Assembly (NCBI RefSeq): GCF_000003605.2
Contig: NW_003106597.1
Coordinates: 333,161 to 355,861, forward strand
Length of the DNA stretch: 22,701 bases
Direction of reading: 5' to 3'
Source: Saccoglossus kowalevskii
Lineage: Eukaryota; Hemichordata; Enteropneusta; Harrimaniidae
The notes under the pieces were generated by a model, which ran no database searches, was not told the DNA's origin, and saw only the letters and a program-made list of their open reading frames with translations. Positions within the stretch are counted from its first letter, which is position 1. Each line of letters starts with the position of its first letter. Shown piece by piece: positions 8,300-16,300 of the stretch. A program made the position numbers and the translations under genes.

Positions 8300-10044
8300 G
8301 TTCAGTATCACCACATAATTTCCAGAAATATCAGTATGTGTGGGCGGGATTCATTCGTTTTATGGATCTTTACATATAACCTTTGACAGTTTATAGTATA
8401 ATGTATGTTTGTGTTTATTCATATCACATTTATTGACAGTATACTTCTTAGAGTCATCATTTCATAACCATATGTTTTCTCCATATTTCATGTTATGCAT
8501 GTACAATGTAATCCTAAAGGAAACTACTAGTAAGCACACCGAGCATTAATTTGGCCAATATTTGTTCAAACATCGGAGTAAACACCGTATTTATATCAGG
8601 TCAATGAGAACGCCTCCGCCCTAAAAATTGTTACTCGACGAGATCTATGGCAACGTAATCTGTAATTCAGATGGGGCGGCACGAAATTTTACATCGGGGG
8701 CGAGATCTGCTCACAACCTCTAGGGGGTCCGGGGGCATGCAAAAATTTAAAATCTAGACAATCTAAAACGCTATTTCCTGCATTAGGGGGAAATTTTGCT
8801 GACACAAAGGGTTTCCGCTTGATTTTGGAGAGGCGACGCCCCCAACATTTTCTTCGTGGGGTGACCGCTGCCAATGTGTATGTATGCTATTGAAGAATAC
8901 ATCGAGGTTGAGTTGTAATTTTCACGTGCTCGTTTCAGTTTCACTGCTAAGAAGATCGACCCCCACCCCCCACACACACATACGCGGGTCATAGGTTCAT
9001 ATCGTTTAATTACATAATTTAATTATATTCACACAGAAGTAATAAACTGTCACACATACTCGCCATGACTGACAAATTACGTTGTGTGGAGTATAAACAA
9101 GCAAAAAATATTTCTGCGTGTTTTTTCCGTGTCCCTAAATCTTTTGAATGAAATAAAAAAAAACACTGATGCACGCATGTCAATGCGTCTATAGTAGTCT
9201 GAAATGTTATGACTTAAGGTTAGGAGTACTTTAGGGTCAACTACTAGTATCTTATTCCGGGATCGCAAAAGCTAATTCGTATACAGTAAAATACTATATT
9301 TTAGCTGGAAATAATTTTCGCTGTTATTTCCCCCAATCACTCACGCAAACGCACACACATATGCTATTTCCATATATTGAATACGTTGGCAATGGAAAGG
9401 ACAAGTTAAATCATATTTGTATTAACACAACTTGAAAGCAACAGTCTCACAATGAATATACATGTATGTCCATCAATTATCAAACTAAACATTCAATGAA
9501 GCGGACTGTGACGGTTGAAACGAAAAGACAAGGCTAAGACGAACACATGTGACAGTACGATTATTCTCGTCTACTACACGCCCGGGGACTACAAGTTCAA
9601 GTATCCAACTTCCCAGCTTACAAAACATGATTAGTATCAGCAATAGTTTCTAGTACTGCCTGGATAATTGTGTATTATTAGTTGACATCAGACATAACCC
9701 TGTACAGGATCGTTTGAACAATGTCTCAAATTCCCGAAAGGATATATTCAAATAAGTTGGGATGAATATGAATTGAATATCCATAAGATCTTTTGAAAAA
9801 TCAGCTAAACAGTTCTCCACCACGATTATGGTGAATTGGCGAGTCTTCAACGAAAACGACTGGACGTCTCCGGTCATGAGCTGGCTGGTTCGAATTTATT
9901 TATCCACTTCTACAGTGATGAATATTGCATTCGAGTTGAGTTACTAGTAATTACAAGCCTGATTTACATTTTTCTTGTGTTTTTGTCAAGGTATTAAATA
10001 TAAGTGCGTTGGGAAATGGCATAATTATATTGCCTGAGTGAAAG
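8300..10044. other. Interior of the large transposon, mostly uninterpretable
   Basis: Between the coding relics lies AT-rich sequence with a GC-rich patch near 8620-8880 (AGGGGGTCCGGGGGCATGC type), which resembles interspersed repeats common in marine invertebrates, and a C/CA-rich run at 8960-8982. A 75-codon minus-strand frame at 9650-9877 may be another decayed coding piece, since two overlapping frames look protein-like there. It cannot be assigned. Confidence 0.4.
8640..8880. repeat. GC-rich interspersed repeat fragment
   Basis: A compositional island inside AT-rich DNA with CTAGGGGGTCCGGGGGCATG and GACGCCCCCAAC. Similar G-run motifs are, from memory, frequent in interspersed repeats of marine invertebrates. 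The 61-codon minus-strand frame over it has no support as a gene. Confidence 0.35.
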
Positions 10045-10218
10045 NNNNNNNNNNNNNNNNNNNNNNNNNNNNNNNNNNNNNNNNNNNNNNNNNNNNNNNN
10101 NNNNNNNNNNNNNNNNNNNNNNNNNNNNNNNNNNNNNNNNNNNNNNNNNNNNNNNNNNNNNNNNNNNNNNNNNNNNNNNNNNNNNNNNNNNNNNNNNNNN
10201 NNNNNNNNNNNNNNNNNN
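10045..10218. other. Assembly gap of 174 N
   Basis: Unresolved bases. The right flank is TGGGGGGGGGG, so a G-homopolymer is a likely reason for the gap. Open frames crossing it have no meaning. Confidence 0.99.
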
Positions 10219-10279
10219 TGGGGGGGGGGGGTTACTGATATTTCCCGCCCCCTACAAAAAATAGATAAATCCTCTGCCC

Positions 10280-10441
10280 TCAACAAAAATCCCTGGACCA
10301 GTTTTTCCGATGAACAGCTCCACTGGCTGCACTTGATTGTAACACAGTCCTGCATGATTGTGATACATTAGTAATGCCGGCGCCAGTTCCAACAAGCTGC
10401 CTCGTCACCAGAAACGAATTGTTAATTTCACTTTTCACAGC
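10280..10441 (-). pseudogene. Transposase-like relic, segment near the gap
   Basis: A 53-codon minus-strand open frame without ATG, bounded by stops. It reads AVKSEINNSFLVTRQLVGTG, then AGITNVSQSCRTVLQSSAAS, then GAVHRKNWSRDFC. Serine, threonine, valine and glycine usage looks coding rather than random. It sits between the N-terminal relic and the later segments on the same strand. Confidence 0.4.
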
Positions 10442-10583
10442 TTAGACCACAGGGAACCCAGGAACTATAATAAACTGTACGCGGTGCGGTGCCTTATGGG
10501 CGAGGGGAGGGGGCGTTATCGGCTGGTATCTAGGGTATTAGAAATAGACAAGGGATAAAGGCTCCAGCCAGCTCACATTTTTA

Positions 10584-10836
10584 AACTGGAAAAATAGACG
10601 AAAAAGAATGAAAAATAAAATCTATAAAAATACCAGCTTGAAGAATATTAGTTGCTCTTTCAAATTTTGCGAGTTCACGGCACGATAACGAGTCTTGTGA
10701 ACGGTTCTTAGCACATCTCTCGCGAATTTCGCTAGGAGCGCGTTGTGTCAACAACAAGTTTTGCGGCATTTGATATTTCGTCACGACAGGCTCTGACGAC
10801 CTCAGTCAGTTCCCTGGATGTTGATGAAACGGCCAT
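10584..10836 (-). pseudogene. Transposase-like relic, N-terminal segment
   Basis: An ATG at 10836 opens MAVSSTSRELTEVVRACRDE, then ISNAAKLVVDTTRS, and stops at 10732. Shifting frame at that point continues as APSEIRERCAKNRSQDSLSC and then RELAKFERATNILQAG. This gives a start and two frames of one charged, helical-looking protein broken by one frameshift. The start codon lies within the right TIR. The left TIR has the equivalent start at 7459 followed by an early stop. Confidence 0.55.
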
Positions 10837-11398
10837 CATTCAGAAATTCCCGCTAACTTTTACAAAGGCTACATTGCCATCATGAGCAACGCTTTATCAG
10901 AGATGACCCGGGACTATGGATTGAATATTACATGTATAGCGGGGTCAGCTAATGTAGGTCAGGTAATCGAATGTTGAGGTAATCGCAAGTCAAGCGAACC
11001 GAATGTTGAGGTAATCGCAAGTCAAGCGAACCGAATGTCAAGACATTTGGACATGAAAATAACCGAATCTTATGACAATTGAATGTCAAGATAATGTCTA
11101 AATAACCACACAATTGTAATAGAATGAAACAATGACAAAATAATATTGTAATAATTACACAATAATGAAATGACAATACGATGCTGCAGTAATAACACAA
11201 CAATGGAATAAGCGCAAAATAATGTTTAAATAAAGAATAAATAACCGAATAATGACCAAATAATAACCAAACGAGTTTCCAAATAAAGATCAAACAACTA
11301 AACAATGTTCAAATAATGACACCAAGCTAATTTTGGCGGTATTCTCACCCCATACTTTAGGTCCTTTTTATTATCCAAGAAACGTTCGAACGTCCGTG
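10786..11398 (-). repeat. Right terminal inverted repeat of the large transposon
   Basis: Reverse-complement partner of 6796-7508, without the 96-bp fold-back. It carries the same layout: 31-bp repeats with GAATGTTGAGGTAATCGCAA, AT-rich subterminal repeats, AACGTTTCTTGG near the end and terminus CACGGACGTTCG. Confidence 0.85.
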
Positions 11399-11406
11399 GA
11401 TCCAAG
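11399..11406. repeat. Right target-site duplication GATCCAAG
   Basis: Exact copy of 6788-6795 in the same orientation, directly outside the right terminus. Confidence 0.8.
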
Positions 11407-11443
11407 TGCTTATATTGACCCACGAGACACAAATCATCATTCT

Positions 11444-11542
11444 GCGTTGACCTAGCCCTGAGTACAGTCAGTCCTGTAGGTTGGCCTTCTTCCGCTGATC
11501 ATTCGGGGACCTACAGGACTGTACTCAGGGCTAGCGTTGACC
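11444..11542. repeat. 9-bp target duplication pair GCGTTGACC
   Basis: GCGTTGACC at 11444-11452 and again at 11534-11542 exactly flanks the 81-bp fold-back element, showing that it inserted by transposition. Confidence 0.85.
11453..11533. mobile_element. 81-bp miniature inverted-repeat element
   Basis: It begins TAGCCCTGAGTACAG and ends CTGTACTCAGGGCTA. The arms continue as TCCTGTAGGT and ACCTACAGGA, giving about 25 paired bases interrupted by a 4-base insertion (TCAG) in the left arm. The spacer is about 27 bp. A perfect 9-bp duplication flanks it. A 9-bp duplication is usual for Mutator-like elements; with an 8-bp reading plus a chance base, hAT is possible. It is non-coding. Confidence 0.85.
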
Positions 11543-12439
11543 CAGGCGCTAGTTGGCCGAAATTATCTATTAAACGAAAATATTATCGTGTTTATACAAA
11601 TTTACTCTTATTTGTACTTACCCCAGGTTTCTTTTCTTCTCTTTTTGACACTGTTCGAAAACCATGCACTTTTTTCTTTAAATAAATCACCCATTTTTGC
11701 AAACGATTATAATAATTCTTACCAAAACATTACTTTCCATGCGTATTTTGTTTTGACCGCCGAAGAGTTTGTTGTGGCCACTTAAGTAACTTAATACGAA
11801 CATACAATGTCGACAATTACCAAAATAACCAATGCCCACGGACACCAAAAACTGGATATTTATAATAAGAATTGTAAATCTTACAAGCTGATAGTGTTGT
11901 TACATTCAGTATTTTGGAAAACTGGTTCCTTCTCCGTCAATCATCTGTATCGGCGAAAAATAACCAAGCCTAGGTGGTCTAACTTGAGGGCGTACTTTAA
12001 AAATATAAGATTGGTTCAAAGTTCAAAAGGCAAACTTTCGTTTCGATCCTCCTGTTTGTTACTCCATGGATCCGTCGGTAAGAATCATTCAGTGGTGTAA
12101 CTTATGTACAAATGTTAGTGAGTGGCTGTGTGATGAGTAAAGAAGAACATCGTCCAGGCATTTATTTTATAATTTATTGTATAATGTTGTTTGATAAGTT
12201 ATTTTACCTCAATGGTTTGATATAGTCTACGAGTACCCAATTTTTGGGCAGGCGATTGTTGAGCAACAATTTACAATTCAGTAAATCGAACAAAAATTTC
12301 ATTCAAACAATCGACTCTATGGCATCTGTGAATTATAAACAGTGCGAGTTGATGAACATTAATAGAAATTAATTTCCATGTTACTTGAAATAGAACTGAT
12401 AATGTTGAGATCAGTACCAACAATAGCTGCAGTTCTGTA

Positions 12440-12580
12440 GCTCTGGATTTCACTGGTGTCTGTGTTAGTGTTTTCTGTTGCATTGGTAGTCTGATTCGTT
12501 CGTCTATTGGTAATTGTGAACGAATCAGACTACCGATTCAACAAAAAACGCCAAAAACAGACACCAGCAAAATCCAGAGC
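12440..12580. repeat. 141-bp fold-back, arms of about 62 bp
   Basis: The arms 12440-12501 and 12518-12580 pair over GCTCTGGATTT, CTGGTGTCTGT, TGTTG and GGTAGTCTGATTCGTTC with scattered mismatches. The loop is 16 bp. The inner 17 bp are perfectly paired and the outer parts are more diverged. No target duplication was seen. It is a miniature fold-back transposon or a palindromic duplication. Confidence 0.8.
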
Positions 12581-12699
12581 AAATTTAATTTAGAGAGGGG
12601 GGGTTCAAGTGTCAAGCTCTTCTCAATACGTTAGTGTGTGTTCTTTAAATTTAGCAGATGCATTTAACAGTGTATTGAAAAAAGGAAAATGTGAACAAA

Positions 12700-12800
12700 A
12701 AGTTGTTGATGCACCCCCTCCCCCACTAAAAATGATCAACCTTTAAACTATTTTAAGATAAAATGAGCTACTTGCGAGTTTTTAAATAATTTTAGTGCAT
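12700..12800. repeat. Dispersed repeat copy, C-rich then CAACCTTTAA
   Basis: GCACCCCCTCCCCC, then ATCAACCTTTAA, ATTTTAAGATAAAAT and GCTACT or GCTCAT recurs in similar form at 15648-15730, where the C-rich part has become a CCCA microsatellite. A shorter related piece (GGCACCCCCTCCTAAAAATG) is at 18721. Confidence 0.5.
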
Positions 12801-13265
12801 ATGGCAGGAGAAATAAAAATAATTTGCATAAAATGCCATTTTAGTAGCGGTTTTCATAGACCACAATGAAAACACATTTCCACGATAAAAAGCCACTAAA
12901 AATATTGTTAATTTTTCAAAACTTCTAGAATTACCTTGTAAGACACTATATATCTATTTTCACCATATGTCATTGAGCAAAATTTTAAGATACATGTATT
13001 TAGATATATATCCGTAAAATAACCAAAAACAGACAAAACATGCTATTTTTACTTCATTTGTACATGGTTTTTCTCTGAACCAAGTATGATGACCCATATT
13101 TTTATTCCATTTTCTTAATCTTTATGACATGAAATATCAAATATGTAAAAATTAAAAAAATTACAATATTTTTACTTCTCTGTAGCATTCTACTTTAAGA
13201 GAACATTGTAATATTGTCCAAAATTCCTTGTTGTTTAGTTAATGTCTTTTCATTGTAATTTACAG

Positions 13266-13297
13266 TTAAAATAGATTACCGGTAAACATTTCCTGCA
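13266..13297 (+). other. SKIC3: SKIC3 5' untranslated part of first coding exon
   Basis: The tract TCTTTTCATTGTAATTTACAG ends at 13265 and looks like a functional acceptor, so an upstream non-coding exon is likely. The 32 bases to the ATG contain an in-frame TAG, which supports the assigned start. Confidence 0.5.
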
Positions 13298-13396
13298 ATG
13301 GCGAGTGGAGCGAGTAAAGAAATAAAAAATCTGCTAAAAAATGCCAAGGAATCCATCAAGAACAAAGATTACAAAGATGCTTTGAAACACTGTAAA
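13298..13396 (+). CDS. SKIC3: SKIC3 coding exon 1
   Basis: 33 codons from [10 protein letters not shown] to DALKHCK, donor GTAAGT. It covers the first TPR helix pair (lysine-rich A helix, then YKDALKHCK). Confidence 0.92.
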
Positions 13397-16300
13397 GTAA
13401 GTGAATTCTGGAACATGCATGACTAATTTTTTTTTCAATTCAAAATAGCTTATCAAGTTGTGCTTCCAGTAACAACATTGTATGGAACCAGGAAGAATTT
13501 ATAGTAGGCAATGAGTGTGAGGGAAATTGAGAATAGGGTTTCACACTCATCTCAACCCTAACGAGCGTAATGTTCAAGACACATAAAACAAGGGACTGTC
13601 AATCAAAGGAACAGGTAACAAATAAACGATATGAAGAAACTGCATTTATTACTCGTCACTGGAAATGGTTACATGTACTCGTGCACTAGAACAAGTGTTA
13701 GGATCAGCCACCATAACAAATTCTAGCGGGCTTGGTGCTGATTGGTTCATAGTGCTATGACCTATGATTGGCTAATAAAAGAATAGCATTTGAAATGGCA
13801 TCTGCTATCGTTATTTGTGCTAGTTCTCTTCGAGTTAAACATGTAATAAAGACGATCGAAACACAATAACAATATAAGAAAGCACTGAAACACAATTGAA
13901 TAATATTGAATCAATAATACAAACATAACACAGTAATAATTAGGGAAATAATAGTGGATTATTTTCCCTCTCATCGACAATGAGAATGGTGGGAAGTTTT
14001 TCATACATATTTTCACTGATTTTGTTCAAAGTTAGTGCAAAGACTAGACATAATTGGATACATATGCACATCAATCTGTGTCCATTTCGGTCCCCAAAAA
14101 ATTAAATCACCAAATTTGAACATATCATCAGGCATGCTGTTTGTTTGTGTCCAATGCTATTTATCAGATATGCTTTGACTAATCACATTGAGATTTAACA
14201 CACAGACCACGTATAATGACATACATATGCACATCAATTCTTATTATCATTTGATCAAGTATGGCTGACTGGTGGCCATTTTAGTCTTCAAAATTGCTAA
14301 ATTTTGAAACCACTATCTGCATGGGTTGGAATTAAATTTTTCAATGAGTACTTAAAGAAATTGTCTTCTATTGTAGGCAGTATTAAAGCAAGACAAGGGC
14401 AACTACAATGCATGGGTGTTTGTTGGTGTGTCTGCTGGTGAAATGGACCAGCCGGAGCAAGCAAGGATGGCTTATAAGAAAGCCATTGACTCAGATCCAC
14501 AGCAGATCTTAGCATGGCAGGTATGTTTATGGCGTTTATTAAAACTGTAAAAATACTTTATTTTAGCTGAAATTAATTTTGGCTGATAAAACTTTTTGTG
14601 TGTTTTGTATGGAATATATTTTGACTGATTTTTGAAAAGTAGAATGTAAAATATAATAACTATATATTCGCTAGATTTCACTTTCCCTGAATCATCCCTT
14701 CAGTGCAAATAACAAAAATAAAGTATTTTAAAATACTGGTCCATATGAAATAAGATTCCCCACAAAGGGAGTCAATGGTAGTTAATATTTATATTTAAGT
14801 CCTTGACTTCTTTAACACTTTGAACGCCAAATTTTGTTCCCGACCATATTTCGGTAAATTTGTCCAAATTGTCTGTATCGTATTTATCCGGGTAAAAACC
14901 CAGGGTCCTGAACATGGAAAATTGCTATATAAAAAAAGGTGGGCTTATGCCCTGGCATCCCCAGCAAAAAATATTTGCGAAAATTGACAACATGCAGACC
15001 GAACTGTGGCAGGGAATAGAACGGCAAACGAAAACATGCAACAGAAATAAATGAACAATATGCAGCATCAGAAGTAAAACAAAAGTAATTTATTGCTTAT
15101 AATGTGACAAATAAACCAGTGACAGTGAGGAATCATTTGAATTAGGATCTCCCCGCCAACAAACATGCCTAATACGCTAAACTCAAAATGTCATGGGTTA
15201 AACTGCGTAAAATTATTTTCGGTTTTAACAAATTACGGCTTTGTCTTGTAGTTCGTTGATATCATTACGTACAATTTGAACTTGGCACTTATAATCCACG
15301 GATTTGGCTGTCTGTCAGTTTGGCACTTTTAAGTCATGTCTAATCACAATAAAGAGACAAGAAAAATTGGAACGCTCTGCTACGATGGCACACAATGCTT
15401 TTGTTTACAGTCTGTCAATCATCTTTGACCTTTAAGTATATACTTTACTGATTGGCTAAGAATTACATCACTACGAGTGTTTCATCATAGAGGTCAAGTC
15501 ATAGACGCTCATCAAGCGCCCACCCCAAAAAATCATGATTTTCTGAGTTGAGGCCCCTGGGCACTAAGGCGGTCGAGTACGGTACATCTTTTATGCAAGT
15601 GCAAGCAGTAGTAATAGAACAAAAATGGTACGTAAAATTACGCAACACACCCACCCACCCACCCACCCACCCACATTTCAAAATGCTCAACCTTTAATCC
15701 ATTTTAAGAGAAAATATTGCTCATCGTTTACAACAAGGATTCATAATCTTAGTATTTTGAGCCAAATTCTAATGACATCTAAAATTCAGCTAAACAAATT
15801 GTACTCGCCATTCATCCATCCTTAATATACATAGTGTTAGTATACAATTCTACCATTTATAGTATACAAATGCACATTGATAACACATTGATGATATTTA
15901 ATATCATATTCATAAAGCATATTAATGGTAATGCAGTTTTAAGTCCATCTCCAGTAATGGGAAAAAAATCAATTATTATCATTATTATACCTCATAGCCC
16001 TATTAGCCAATCAGATTTGTGTATTTAGAGAAGGGTATATATTTGCATATTGACTTCTCAGCAGTAAAAGACGTAATATTCGGCTTCTGTGCTTGTGCAG
16101 ATGTTATGAGCCGTCTAAGCTGATTCACCGTTGAGGTTTGTTGGCGTTTTCTTTGAGAATCACATGTAATTTTATGAACAGGTCGAACGACTATAACATT
16201 TTCTGCTCTAAAAGGTATCTTGCATTACTTGGGATGAGTTATGTTCTATGTGAATACATGTATATGTACATAGCTAGCTCTGTTAGCTTGAATTTCGCAC

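Larger units (their letters stand above)
6796..11398. mobile_element. 4.6 kb DNA transposon with long TIRs, decayed
   Basis: The ends are inverted repeats of about 615 bp (6796-7508 and 10786-11398). They are flanked by an identical 8-bp direct duplication GATCCAAG, which fixes the element's borders and shows cut-and-paste insertion. The termini read CACAGGCGCTCG and, from the other end, CACGGACGTTCG. An 8-bp duplication is known for hAT, P, Merlin and KDZ/Zisupton-type elements; the CAC[AG]G ends do not decide between them. The interior holds broken coding segments, all on the minus strand and beginning inside the right TIR (10836), in an order compatible with one large transposase-like gene (10836 down to 7802). 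Each segment is interrupted by stops or frameshifts, so the element is dead. An assembly gap and younger repeat fragments lie inside. It fills the space between the two divergent genes. Confidence 0.82.
11543..13265. other. Region upstream of SKIC3, no supported coding exon
   Basis: It should contain the SKIC3 promoter and one or more 5' untranslated exons, because the first coding exon is preceded by an acceptor at 13265. A possible donor is TCG|GTAAGA at 12078, but the exon in front of it is unproven. The 82- and 97-codon plus-strand frames (11537-11785, 11807-12100) show no family features. A fold-back (12440-12580) and a C-rich repeat (12700-12800) lie here. Confidence 0.45.

Noticed and set aside
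9951-10355. 134-codon minus-strand frame and 66-codon plus-strand frame across the N run
   Set aside because: They are open only because the gap has no stops.
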